A stretch of 64,000 nucleotides of DNA from assembly GCA_963751595.1 (NCBI GenBank), contig CAVVVC010000002.1, positions 1 through 64,000 of the forward strand, read 5' to 3'. Both the position numbers and the translations under genes were made by a program. The notes beneath the pieces were generated by a model. That model searched no databases. It was not told where the DNA came from and saw only the letters and a program-made list of their open reading frames with translations. Each line of letters starts with the position of its first letter. Within the stretch, counting starts at the first letter, position 1. Below, one piece after another: positions 9,691 to 18,681 of this stretch. This DNA comes from JAHEGP01 sp963751595. Lineage in GTDB: Bacteria > Pseudomonadota > Gammaproteobacteria > Pseudomonadales > JAHEGP01.

Positions 9691-11922
9691 TTAAAAGCTG
9701 ACGTTCAATCCCAGGTACGCGGTGCGGGGTTTGTTGGGCCGCGCGCCGGCGGGGCTGCGTGAGATAATTTCCTGCGTATCGAACAGATTATCCACTTTCA
9801 GGTAAACCTGTGCGTTGTCGGTCAGCTGATAATGGCTGACAAAGTCGAAAACCCAGAGGCTGTCGGTTTTGCGGAAGGTGTTGTCTGTCCCATCGCGCTC
9901 ACACTCGAAATCGATGCACATGGCGTCGATATAGTTTGCCGACAGGTAGGCGTCCCAACCCCGGGGGGCGACGATCCCCGCCCTGACAAAGAATTGCTGC
10001 TCCGGGATGTAGGGATAGCCATCGCCGTCGAGCACGGCGCCATCATCGCTGTCGTTGGTGATCCGGGCGTCGGTGTAGGTATATGCCACCTGCACCGGCA
10101 GCTGGAAGCTGTTGAGCTGGCCCATATAGCCCAGCGAAACCTCCGCGCCGCCGATGGTGGCTTCACCGAGCTGCTCGGTGCCGGAATCGATGCCCCCTGA
10201 GCAGGGGTTGGCGACCGAACAGTTGCGAATCGAATTGGTGTAATCGCTGTAAAAACCGATCACCTCGGCGTTGAAGGCGTTGTCGCTGTAGCGTATCCCG
10301 GCTTCGTAATTGATGCTGATTTCCGGCTCGGTATCTTCCACCGCGCCGCCGCCCGCCGGCGACATGCCCCGGTGGATACCCCCCAGCAGTTGCCAGTTTT
10401 CCGTCAGGTACCAGGTGATACCGGCGCCGGGTAACCATTCGCTGGTGGTATTTTCGCGGCTGTCTGTCAGGACGTCGCGACTGCTGCCGTATTGCTTGCG
10501 CTCTGTCTCGATGTGCTCGTGGCGCAGCACCAGGGTGAGGTCGACGGTCTCGCCGAGGGCCAGGGTATCCATGACCCAGAATGACAGGGCGTCAGCGTAC
10601 TCTTCGCGGTTATTGCTGCCCGAAGGCTGAATGGTGCTCTGGTAGACCAGGCTACCGTTGAGCTGGTCGAACACCTCTACCGGCTGGTAGCGATCCATGT
10701 AATCCTGGTGCCAGCGCAGGCCGGTGCTGAAGTCATGACCAATGGCGCCGGTATTGAACGCCCAGTTCAGCCGCCCCTGTACACCTTTGGCAGTATACTC
10801 GCGGTTGTTGTGCTTGATATCGATACCGTCGACATCATTATTGCCATCCAGAATGCCGATGGCGGTTCCATCGCCGGTATTGGCTGCGTCAATGACGCTG
10901 GAAATACTGTCGCCCCCTATCCTGTCGACCTTGAACCAATCACGCTCGAATTGGTTGTAGTAGCCGGTGACATCCATGCTCAGGCTTTCATTGACTTCAA
11001 TCAGGTAGCTAAGGTTGACGCCACTGTGTTTGCTCTGCATCTGGTCACGGTCAGTCAGTCCATAGCGGCGATTCGGGTCATCGTCGAAATCGACATCGGT
11101 CAGGCCCAGGTAACTGACATTGGAGGTCTCGGTCGAGTACTGCAGTTTTAATTCCAGTCTCTGGTAGACACTGGCATCGGCGGCGCTGTTCCAGCGCGCC
11201 TTCCCCAGGTAGTCCTGGAGCTGAAAACCGGTGTCTCGGCTCGATCGGTCGATATCCTGGAAGCCGTCGCCGCTCTGCTGGTGGGTTTCCAGCAGCCAGC
11301 CATATTGTTCGCCGCTGCCGCCGTAGTTTGCCAGTAGCCGGTTTTCTCCCCGCTCGCCGACCTCGAGCAGGGCATTGCCGGCGTACTCGTCAGGGATGGG
11401 TGTGGATAACAGGTTGATGGCGCCGCCCACGGTGTAGGGGCCGTACTGAAGGAGCGAGGGCCCCTTGAGCACCTCGATACCATTCATGCGTCCGGTGGTG
11501 GGGAAGTAGTAGGCCTCCGGGTTGGAGTAGGGGGCCGGTGCGATCAGCACCCCGTCTTCCATCAGGGTAATCTTGCCGCTGCGCTCGGTACCGGTACCGC
11601 GGATACCGATGTTGGGTCGCAGACCGATACCATCTTCATCGCGCAGGTAGACGCCCGGCACCTGGTTCAGGATCCGCTGGATGTCGGTGTAGCGAAAGAT
11701 TTCCAGATCCTCTGGCTCAACCACGTAGGCCGATCCCGGTAGTTCGCGGGCGTCTTCCTGGGAACCGATGATGGTCATTACCTCCATGCGTCCGGCGCTG
11801 GTCCTGGCGGTTTGCGCTTCGTCGCTGTCAGCAGCCTTGAGGGCAGGGTGGAAGAGGGTCGTGGCGACTGCCAGGTAGAGCGCGGATCGTTGTCTGGGCA
11901 TGCTTGAAGTCTCAGTGTGCAT
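9691..11922 (-). CDS. TonB-dependent outer-membrane receptor (FecA-like)
   Basis: A 743-residue outer-membrane receptor. A signal peptide (ALYLAVATTLFHPALKA) is followed by the plug domain with NIGIRGTGTERSGKITL, MEDGVLIAPAPYSNPE and YGPYTVGGAINLL, which resemble FecA-like receptors for ferric complexes. The 22-strand barrel follows and ends in RTAYLGLNVSF, with the terminal aromatic residue needed for barrel assembly. Cysteines in NCSVANPCSGG probably form a loop disulfide. A Fur-like box lies 11-31 bp upstream of the ATG, so it is likely iron-repressed and takes up an iron chelate; the chelate is unknown. The ATG at 11901 (MPRQRSALYL) is an alternative start that gives a more normal signal peptide. 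No TonB/ExbBD or periplasmic binding gene is adjacent. Confidence 0.92.
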   Translation of the reverse strand: MHTETSSMPRQRSALYLAVATTLFHPALKAADSDEAQTARTSAGRMEVMTIIGSQEDARELPGSAYVVEPEDLEIFRYTDIQRILNQVPGVYLRDEDGIGLRPNIGIRGTGTERSGKITLMEDGVLIAPAPYSNPEAYYFPTTGRMNGIEVLKGPSLLQYGPYTVGGAINLLSTPIPDEYAGNALLEVGERGENRLLANYGGSGEQYGWLLETHQQSGDGFQDIDRSSRDTGFQLQDYLGKARWNSAADASVYQRLELKLQYSTETSNVSYLGLTDVDFDDDPNRRYGLTDRDQMQSKHSGVNLSYLIEVNESLSMDVTGYYNQFERDWFKVDRIGGDSISSVIDAANTGDGTAIGILDGNNDVDGIDIKHNNREYTAKGVQGRLNWAFNTGAIGHDFSTGLRWHQDYMDRYQPVEVFDQLNGSLVYQSTIQPSGSNNREEYADALSFWVMDTLALGETVDLTLVLRHEHIETERKQYGSSRDVLTDSRENTTSEWLPGAGITWYLTENWQLLGGIHRGMSPAGGGAVEDTEPEISINYEAGIRYSDNAFNAEVIGFYSDYTNSIRNCSVANPCSGGIDSGTEQLGEATIGGAEVSLGYMGQLNSFQLPVQVAYTYTDARITNDSDDGAVLDGDGYPYIPEQQFFVRAGIVAPRGWDAYLSANYIDAMCIDFECERDGTDNTFRKTDSLWVFDFVSHYQLTDNAQVYLKVDNLFDTQEIISRSPAGARPNKPRTAYLGLNVSF

Positions 11923-11932
11923 TGAATTTTAG

Positions 11933-11953
11933 AAATGATAATAATTATCATTT
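11933..11953. promoter_or_regulatory. Fur box between TonB receptor and cytochrome c
   Basis: A 21-bp near-perfect palindrome built from ATGATAAT and ATTATCAT halves around position 11943, a close match to the Fur 19-mer. It lies 11-31 bp upstream of the minus-strand receptor ATG and about 150 bp from the plus-strand cytochrome gene, so repression of the receptor is the obvious role. An effect on the cytochrome is possible. Confidence 0.85.
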
Positions 11954-12105
11954 AGATTATCAATAACAACATAGGATTGGCGGTCAACGCGGTTCCCGGG
12001 GCGCACCCCCCAGCCGGCAAGGTTTCTGCCGGACCTTGAAGCCTGCAAGGGGTTTCGCTACAGTCCTCTGTCATATTTGGCGCACAAAAAAAGGGAGAAA
12101 GCACC

Positions 12106-12690
12106 ATGAAAAAAGTCCGGCTTGCAGTACTCATGATGGTCGTCGTCGGACAGTGGCTGGCGACGCCCGCCGCGACCGCCTACCAGGCAGCGGCAAAAGC
12201 GGCAGTTTGCACCGGGTGCCACGGGCCGGATGGAAGGAGCGTGGTTCCCACCAACCCCTCCCTGGCTGGTCAACACGCTGATTACATGCTGGCGGCCCTG
12301 CGGGCGTACAACGCGGGCGAAAGAGAACACGGTGTTCCGGGGAAGCTCAGCGAAGAGGATATGGCGGCGTTGTCTGCGTACTTTGCCGGCCAAGCACCTG
12401 CCCAGAGCCGGGTACCTCCGCTTGGCGATGCTGCCGCGGGCGCGGCCAAAATCGAAGCCTGTGTCGCCTGCCACGGAGAGGACGGCAATAGCGCAGACCC
12501 TTCCATTCCCCGGCTTGCAGGGCAGCATGCCGCGTATCTCGCCAAGGCCCTTCGCGCCTACCGCAGTGGTGCCCGCAGCAACCCGATGATGGCACCGGTA
12601 CTATTCGAGCCCCTCAGTGACGGCGATATCGATGCGATTGCCGCCTACTTTGCCACTCAGGTGCCCCGGGCGACCGATGGGAGTGACTAA
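12106..12690 (+). CDS. Dihaem cytochrome c (c4-like)
   Basis: A 194-residue secreted cytochrome. The signal peptide (RLAVLMMVVVGQWLATPAATA) is followed by two class I cytochrome c domains, each with a haem-binding CxxCH: CTGCHG (~residue 36) and CVACHGEDG (~122). Both domains repeat the c4 pattern LAGQHA.Y, giving a gene-duplication structure, and each has a candidate axial Met further on (NPMMAPV in the second; in the first the corresponding segment reads GVPGKLS, so its sixth ligand is unclear). It would shuttle electrons in the periplasm, for example to terminal oxidases or from exported dehydrogenases. It diverges from the TonB receptor over a Fur box. The ATG at 12106 follows AAAGGGAGAAAG, a strong ribosome site. 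Confidence 0.9.
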   Translation: MKKVRLAVLMMVVVGQWLATPAATAYQAAAKAAVCTGCHGPDGRSVVPTNPSLAGQHADYMLAALRAYNAGEREHGVPGKLSEEDMAALSAYFAGQAPAQSRVPPLGDAAAGAAKIEACVACHGEDGNSADPSIPRLAGQHAAYLAKALRAYRSGARSNPMMAPVLFEPLSDGDIDAIAAYFATQVPRATDGSD

Positions 12691-12912
12691 GGAAGCAGGC
12701 TATTCATCCGGTGCATTCTTGCACCTCATCCGTCGTGCTGCGACAAATCCGTTTTCCTGCGGATCTGTCGCTGCACGCCGATGTATCGAACCGGGGCCGG
12801 CGGCGGAAAATGTCGAGGCCTGGCGGCGCGATCTGGATCGGATTGTCAGCATCACTGGAGGCGTTGTCACGCCTGGGGCACATGGCGCACCCCGGCCTGT
12901 TGGACGAGGCCT

Positions 12913-13704
12913 CTACAGACGTTCGAGGTAACGTTGCAGCCGCTCCCAGCCAAGCTGCAGCCGCGCCTCAACGGCATCCAGGCTGCGCAGGGTCGCCTCG
13001 TCCCCGAACAGGCGCAATCCGCCGTAGCCGAGAGCGACCACCAACGCGATGGTCAGCAGTTGGCGCAGCAGGCGGCCGAGTTTTCGCAGGAGGTGTTGCA
13101 CCAGGCGCCGAAGCAGGACGGGCGGGCCGTTGCGACGGGGCGGCCGCTGCGAACTGATTTCGTCGATCACCCGGTCGCCCAGTTCCCGCAACACCTCGGC
13201 CGGCGACTCGCCACCGGCCCGGCTTGCGCGTTGCGGCCGCGCCAGCGCAGGACACAGAGACTGCAGCCGCTCGCACAGCTCTTTCAGGTCGGCTTGCCAG
13301 CGCCGGTCGGTCAAGACGGCGCACTGCAACCGGGTCAGCCTCGCGATGCTGTCGGGCAACGACCCGGATGCGGGCAGTTGTGCACCGCCCACCAGCACCG
13401 GAACGACAATCTTGTTTTGCGAAAACGCCTCCTCAATCTCGGTCCGCACCCAGTCGTTGGGCTCAAACAGGCGCGAGCCATAGCCGTGCTGCGAGATCGC
13501 GGCCCAGTTGCGACCGATAACAACCAGCAGAATGTCCGATGCGGCAATGGCCCGGCGCAAGACGTCTGAAAAGTCGCTGCCAATAGGTATCTCGACATCG
13601 CGGAACACCCGGTCCGGTCCCAGCAATGCCTCGAGGTCATCCGCCAGCCGGCCCGCAAAGCCCTGGCTGTCATCGCGGCGGTAGCTGATAAAAACACTCG
13701 CGAT
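12913..13704 (-). CDS. TIR-domain protein with C-terminal membrane segment, apparent ATC start
   Basis: A 263-residue protein. The N-terminal TIR domain (residues ~1-130) has FISYRRDDSQG, GPDRVFRDV, ASDILLVVIG and, with the Glu that acts as catalytic residue in NADase TIRs, NDWVRTEIEEAF. A linker with Arg/Pro-rich stretches leads to one membrane helix (LLTIALVVALGYGGLRLFG, ~214-232) and a short amphipathic tail. The frame stays open back to a TGA at about 13738 but has no ATG, GTG or TTG ahead of the TIR domain. An AGGAGA ribosome site at 13712-13717 points to the ATC at 13704, which would give MASVFISYRR. ATC is either a rare start, a mutation or a base error. Bacterial TIR proteins cleave NAD+ or signal in defence; this one has no recognisable sensor partner beside it, so its role is open. 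Confidence 0.85.
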   Translation of the reverse strand: MASVFISYRRDDSQGFAGRLADDLEALLGPDRVFRDVEIPIGSDFSDVLRRAIAASDILLVVIGRNWAAISQHGYGSRLFEPNDWVRTEIEEAFSQNKIVVPVLVGGAQLPASGSLPDSIARLTRLQCAVLTDRRWQADLKELCERLQSLCPALARPQRASRAGGESPAEVLRELGDRVIDEISSQRPPRRNGPPVLLRRLVQHLLRKLGRLLRQLLTIALVVALGYGGLRLFGDEATLRSLDAVEARLQLGWERLQRYLERL

Positions 13705-14000
13705 GGTAGCTTCTCCTGCAGTTTTGACAAGTAGTCAGTCACTGGCGCCGATGGTTCCCTTCCCGTCCAATGCGGGCGAGATGCCGAACAGGCGACGCCA
13801 TTATCCGGGCGTGGCCAATGATAGCAGACATGCCGATATTGCCGGGCATCGCTGACGCTCGGCTCCCCATTACTGGCTCCGCCGAATCAGCTTTATCCCC
13901 CGACAGCCCGGCTTGGAATATTCGGAACCCGACTTCTACCCTTGGCAGATAGGGGTTTTTTTACCCCACTCCTCGACGAGAGGTAAAGGGCTATGTTCCG

Positions 14001-14222
14001 TTTGCCTGCAGTGAAGACCCGGCGGTTATCGAGAAGATTCTGGCCCACCTGAATATAGGCGCCGTTTTTGGTGGGTCGACTACCGTCCGTTGCGCCGTTT
14101 CAGGCCGAACGACGGCTTTCGAAAATAGTAGTCCGCCAGGCGCAGCCAGGGCATGGTGTGGTGACTGCGGTCAGAGCGCCGATTGGGTCAACAGCGCGAA
14201 ACAACAAGCCGCCAGTGAGAGA
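14001..14222 (+). mobile_element. Scar of an IS91-type element (3' end joined to 5' end)
   Basis: Positions 14001-14053 match the coding end of the transposase seen at 18.05 and 23.48 kb (GAAGACCCGGCGGTTATCGA, encoding EDPAVIE and then ILAHL). About 20 bp later, 14073-14158 matches 16309-16394, the region just ahead of the transposase gene (shared GGGTCGACTACCGTC and similar blocks). So a 3' end abuts a 5' end, as left by tandem insertion followed by deletion. The sequence from 13742 to 14000 shows nothing I recognise. Confidence 0.65.
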
Positions 14223-14323
14223 AAATGCCTACATGGGCCAGTTCGTATAACATATGGCAAAGCGTCTGCTCTAGGCATCACTGCGGACGCAGGAAAGAGA
14301 CCTCAAATCACTTGGGTGCAAAT

Positions 14324-14935
14324 GTGTCTGATTGTGGCTGTGGAGCAGAGCAAACCAATGAATTAGAGCGCAGGACGCTGGTTATTTTACTGTCCATTAA
14401 CGCGTTTATGTTCGTCACGGAGCTTGTTTTAGGATGGATTGCCCAATCAACAGGCTTGATCGCTGATTCACTAGACATGCTTGCGGATGCCGCCGTGTAT
14501 GGCATATCGCTTTATGTTGTTGGGAAAGGGGTGCTGAAGCAAGCAAGGTCGGCGCAAGTAAGTGGCACACTCCAGGTGATACTCGGGTTTGGTGTACTTA
14601 TTGAAGTAGTTCGCAGGATGATGTTTGGTAGCGAACCCGAGAGCACCCTGATTATGGCTGTTGGGTTTGTAGCTTTGTTAGCTAATGTTGCATGTTTGAT
14701 ACTTATATCCAAGCATAGGGACGGCGGGGTCCACATGCGGGCATCATGGATTTTTTCGACGAATGACGTGATCGCCAATCTGGGCGTAATTATTTCTGGT
14801 GCTTTGGTGGCCCTTTTCGGAAGCCGCTATCCTGATTTGATCGTCGGCACCGTCATTTCATTTGTCGTTATTCGCGGTGGATTTACTATTCTGAAAGATG
14901 CGAAACATACACGTGAAGCAGTAGTTTCCACCTAA
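14324..14935 (+). CDS. Cation diffusion facilitator family transporter
   Basis: A ~203-residue inner-membrane protein of the CDF type, exporting divalent metal ions by proton antiport. The Cys-rich N-terminus (SDCGCGAEQ) is followed by about six hydrophobic helices. The signature of the second helix is LIADSLDMLADAAVYGISLY, with the zinc-site acidic residues of this family (D..D), and the fifth helix has STNDVIANLGVIISG, the matching ND..N pattern. It lacks the long cytoplasmic C-terminal domain of classic CDF proteins, as do many short relatives. I chose the GTG at 14324 because SDCGCG is the usual start; an upstream ATG at 14225 would add unconserved residues. By eye its composition is richer in A/T than the flanking core genes, and IS remnants lie on both sides, suggesting acquired DNA. 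Confidence 0.8.
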   Translation: MSDCGCGAEQTNELERRTLVILLSINAFMFVTELVLGWIAQSTGLIADSLDMLADAAVYGISLYVVGKGVLKQARSAQVSGTLQVILGFGVLIEVVRRMMFGSEPESTLIMAVGFVALLANVACLILISKHRDGGVHMRASWIFSTNDVIANLGVIISGALVALFGSRYPDLIVGTVISFVVIRGGFTILKDAKHTREAVVST

Positions 14936-14939
14936 CTGC

Positions 14940-15249
14940 ACGACCGCTATTTGGACAATGGCGAATTCTCGCTCGCCGATAAACGCGCTGAACTGCTTAC
15001 CGCTTCGAGGTGAAAGGAGGCATTACAGTGCTGCTGAAAACGTCGGTCTCGCCGGGTAGGAAGCTGAGCGATAGCCGGTTGGCAGCTGTTGCTTGCGCCA
15101 ATGGTGTATTTACATCAGCCTACAGCATCGGTCTTGGTGACGGCTGCCATCAGCATTTGGAGGGCGACGCGGCAGGGATCGACGCGGTTTTTTTCAGCCG
15201 CGCTGACAAGGCGCTGTATGAAGTCAACCAACCCGGTTGGTGCAAATAG
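14940..15249 (+). pseudogene. Remnant of a diguanylate cyclase (GGDEF) domain end
   Basis: A fragment resembling only the last part of a GGDEF domain: FTSAYSIGLGDG (compare the family's TxSxGIA strand) and FFSRADKALYEVNQPGW (compare the family's RADxALYxAKxxGRN). The GGDEF motif itself and the rest of the enzyme are missing. The fragment at 15010-15249 starts with no visible ribosome site, and a few upstream codons (YLDNGEFSLADKR) may also belong. It is probably debris of a gene broken when the island formed, with no activity expected. Confidence 0.45.
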
Positions 15250-15416
15250 TAGATGATGGTTATTTCACTTAAGGCAACTCCGATTAATTCGGTGTCACCG
15301 CAGGCTTGTAAACCACCCCTTCCAGATAGTAAAACAGTAAATTGATTCAGACTGTCTTTGCGGACACGGTCCAGCAATTGCGGTACTATTTTTTTTCGGC
15401 AAAGAGATCACCTGCA

Positions 15417-15971
15417 ATGAACGATATCATGAAATCGCTAAGGCTCGAACATAAAGGCTTGGGACAGATACTGGAATTATTGCAAAATAAGCTACGTATG
15501 CTTAAGGAGGGCACGCCACCTAATTTCAACTTAATTGATGATGCCATTCATTATGTCGAAAACCATGCCAGCGCTTACCACCATCCCAAAGAGGATGTCA
15601 TTTATCAATACATCATTGACCAGGGAATGGATGCGAATGGCGAATTCAGCAAGATCATTCAAGAACACCATACGCTCGCACAAAACACCCAAAAGCTAAA
15701 AGAAGCGCTAGATGCGATTTTACTTGACATCGTTGTTCCAAATAACAATCTGATAGATCTTCTCGATCGGTTTATCGAAGCAGAGACAAACCACCTTAAC
15801 AATGAAGAGGCCGTCCTGTTCCCGTTAATTGAAGAACTCCTGGGTGACGAAGATTGGTCGATCATCTCAACTTTAATGCCTGCGCAGCGGGATGACCCTA
15901 TTTTTGGAAGACAAGTAAAAAAAGAGTACCAAGAATTGTGCAATCGATTGGCAGAAAGTGCATCAGGCTAG
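15417..15971 (+). CDS. Hemerythrin-domain protein
   Basis: A 184-residue four-helix protein of the HHE/hemerythrin type, which binds a di-iron site for oxygen, NO or redox sensing or storage. Ligand-like residues are in order: His in RLEHKGL (~residue 11), HHPKED (~56-61), EHHTLAQ (~84), and HLNNEEAVLFP (~127-137). The C-terminal part (DWSIISTLMPAQRDDPIFG) is typical of cytoplasmic HHE proteins. It has no signal peptide. The start at 15417 lies after a run of T and a weak AAAGAGA ribosome site. It sits in the acquired region between IS remnants, close to the GGDEF fragment; hemerythrins are often linked with such signalling genes, but here nothing complete remains. Confidence 0.88.
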   Translation: MNDIMKSLRLEHKGLGQILELLQNKLRMLKEGTPPNFNLIDDAIHYVENHASAYHHPKEDVIYQYIIDQGMDANGEFSKIIQEHHTLAQNTQKLKEALDAILLDIVVPNNNLIDLLDRFIEAETNHLNNEEAVLFPLIEELLGDEDWSIISTLMPAQRDDPIFGRQVKKEYQELCNRLAESASG

Positions 15972-16308
15972 CATGCTTTCGAGACATTTTTCGTTCATTA
16001 CCTTGGTTGCAGAATTGATGCCCGCCGGGGTCTAATGCTCGGTAGATGCCACAGGGGTGACATGGCGGTAATTGAGTCGGGCCATGAGGGCAGATACTTC
16101 TGAAATTCTTCCCGCTGTATCTGCCTCAAAACCGTACAGGTATGAAAAAACGCACATCGCACCACCAAAAGAAATTGCTGAAACCCTGGCAGACTCATGT
16201 TCGACACATCAGTTACAGACCCGGCGCGGTACTGGATCAAGGGGAGGTTTCCTTAAATCGCGTCAGTGCTTACAGCACACCAGTTGAGGCAATCACTGCG
16301 TCGGTTTA
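15972..16308. other. No recognisable gene
   Basis: About 340 bp between the hemerythrin gene and the IS91-type element. Short open frames exist on both strands, but none has a ribosome site or resembles a known protein. I see no repeat or tRNA. Confidence 0.5.
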
Positions 16309-18282
16309 GGGTCGACTACCGTCTGATGGCCAGGCCCACTGCGAACGACAGTTTTCGAGAATAGGAGTCAGTCGGGCGGAGCCAGACCATGGTGCTGGCG
16401 ATTTCGGCAAGGTGCCAACTACGGTCATAACGAAAAATCGGTACGCACGTCAAGAGCATGAAAACCTCAGGGCCGCAATCGCCTATAAGCAGCCGGTGAG
16501 ACTTGGTAGTAATCCACTATTTCTTAGTTGATGCAATCGCATACTAATCATTACTACAATATGCAAAGGATTGCACCGTGTGTTCGGCAAGGATTGCCAC
16601 GAACGAGGGCGCGCGCCGGTATGAGCGTCATCAGCCTGAGAATACGCTTCTCTACCAGATTATCGACGAGTACTACCCGCATTTTCTGGCGTTCATGGAG
16701 CAGCAAGGCCGTTCTATTCCCCTGTATGTGCAGAGGGAATTCGACGACTACCTCCAGTGCGGTCGCTTGGAACATGGCTTTTTACGTGTGCGCTGGGAGG
16801 GCTGTCATCACGAGCGCCTGGTGGCTTTCAGTGGTACCAAAAGTAGGCGCCCCAGGCGAGCGACGCGGCATTTGTCCCAGCTGTGGCGCCAGACGGATGG
16901 CCGAGAGTGCCGCGCTGCTGGTCGATGATGTCCTGCCCTATCAGCCGATTCGCCAGTGGGTGTTGAGTTTCCCGTTCCCGCTTCGGTTTTTACTAGCCAG
17001 CTATCCGGAACTCATGGGCAAGGTTCTGGGTATTGTCCAGCGAGTGCTTTCGACTCATTTAATCAATAAAGCTGGATTTAACTGAACGATGGCACAAACC
17101 GGGGCGGTCACTCTGATTCAGAGGTTTGGGTCGGCCCTTAACATGAATGCCTAGGCGGCCCCATACATTTTCACATGCTCGTCCTCGACGGCGTGTATGT
17201 GGAGAATGACTATGGGGGCTTGCGCTTTCACCGGGTAAAAGCGCCCAACGCCGATGAACTCAATTCGATGATCCATGCCATCAGTCACCGTGTAGCCCGA
17301 TTCATGGAGAAAAGAGGGTTCCTCGAGCGAGATGCTGAGAACAGCTACCTGGCTCTGGAACCGGATGACGACGACGCGATGGCGCAACTCCAAGGACATT
17401 CGATTACCTACCGCATTGCTGCGGGCCCGCAGCAGGGCCGCAAGGTTTTCACGTTGCAGACGTTACCCCCTGATGATGACAGTCTGGGCGGCACTCCGCC
17501 TTGTGGTTCGGACCGAGTGGCGAAGGAAGCGGGGTTCTCGTTGCACGCCGGTGTATCGACCGAGGCGCACCAGCGCGACAAACTCGAGCGACTTTGCCGC
17601 TACGTTACGCGGCCGGCGGTGTCAGAGAAGCGTTTGGCAATCACCCCCAACGGAAATATCCGCTATCAGCTGAAGACACCCTACCGCGAAGGAACCACGC
17701 ATTTCATATTCGAGCGGGGCGGCCCTCCGTCGCTGGACTTCATTGCAAAGCTAGCTGCCCTGGTACCGAAGCCACGCACAAATCTGACTTCGCACCCAGT
17801 AGCAAGTTTCGTGTGCGGGTGACACCTGGCAAGCGGGGCAGAGGGCGTAATAAACGTCAACCGGGGAAAGCTGGCTGGACAAAACGCCCGCCGAGCGTCA
17901 CGTGGCGATGACGTGGATGCAGCGGCTCAAGCGAGTGTTTAATTGGGCCGCATCCGGATCGATCCGGAGGCGGCCCCATCAAGACCTGCGAGCGCTGTAA
18001 GGGGCCGGTCAAGATCATTGTCGAGGCGTCGAACCGCTGCATTGAAGAGCGAGTGTCGCACCACCGGGCTAATCGAGAAAATTCTGGCGCACCTGAAGGG
18101 TACAGAGGCCACCGCCGAGTTGGTGATGTTGCCTGAGGGCCGTGGGCCTCCATAGGCCCGGTTGTTCGACTGACTCCATGACATCTTGATCGTGCTTTGC
18201 TGCGCCCTTTGAGGAAGCGGCGGGCTGGCTATTGGGTTGAATATGAGAATTGGGCTGAAAGAGGTTGAGCGTCGGTGCTGCG
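16309..18282 (+). mobile_element. Degraded IS91-type insertion element
   Basis: The stretch runs from the 5' sequence shared with 14073-14158 to the end of the 214-bp 3' block shared with 23491-23704. It holds one broken transposase gene. IS91-type elements move by rolling-circle replication with a HUH Y2 transposase, make no target duplication, and can carry along flanking DNA. Exact ends cannot be set without an intact relative. Confidence 0.7.
16578..18155 (+). pseudogene. IS91-family Y2 transposase, frameshifted and decayed
   Basis: The segments follow the order of an IS91-family transposase of about 500 residues but in several frames. N-terminal zinc-binding part: YVQREFDDYLQCG, LEHGFLRVRWEGCHHERLVAFS, then ICPSCGARRMAESAALLVD (frame change at ~16845). 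Next IRQWVLSFPFPLRFLLASYPELMGK, then a gap with TGAVTLIQRFGSALN out of frame around 17100. Then VLDGVYVENDYGGLRFHRVKAP, HSITYRIAAGPQQGRKVFTL, FSLHAGVSTEAHQRDKLERL and GNIRYQLKTPYREGTTHFIFE. The end (MTWMQRLKRVFN, VKIIVEA, ILAHLKG) is scrambled by further indels. The protein cannot be made whole. The catalytic region is recognisable by order, but its tyrosines cannot be confirmed. Confidence 0.85.
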
Positions 18283-18681
18283 TTGGCGGCGAAATGGGCT
18301 GGAATCGGTGGGGAAGGGTGCCAGTGATGGCGGTTCAGTAGGTGTAGACCGCAGCGATTGTGTGCTTTATCCTACTTATACTCAGTCTCCAGCAGGTATT
18401 GATTTGCAGAAGAAGCAAATTATCCACGGTATTGCCTCCGCATGACCTGCCGCTAAGTAGATACATAAAGCCGCAAAAAATCCAGTGAAACTCACCCACA
18501 AACGCCGAATTACTACCAACCGCCACGTCCATTTCTGCACATTGATTTTTTATTTTCAACCCATTCTACTTTAGCCTGTCTGATAATATCATCTGCAGAC
18601 TTTGGCATTGAAGATCATCTGGACACGCCCAACAGAGAGCTTCAGTAGCAAAGCTTATCGTAGGGATACACACAGGTGGTA
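18283..18681. other. No recognisable gene; leader of the large secreted protein
   Basis: About 400 bp between the IS91-type 3' end and the next gene. It is A/T-rich from about 18340 onward, which would suit a promoter for the gene at 18682, but no clear -35/-10 pair stands out. No open frame here looks coding. Confidence 0.4.

Noticed and set aside
10708..11151. Plus-strand open frame inside the TonB receptor gene
   Set aside because: Antisense to well-conserved receptor sequence with no ribosome site or known domain.
12691..12912. Possible small gene between the cytochrome and TIR genes
   Set aside because: Short open frames exist, but none has a ribosome site, conserved pattern or consistent codon use.
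13335..13742. ATG at 13742 as start of the TIR protein
   Set aside because: That ATG is in another frame, giving residues unlike TIR; the TIR frame has a stop just upstream and must begin near 13704.
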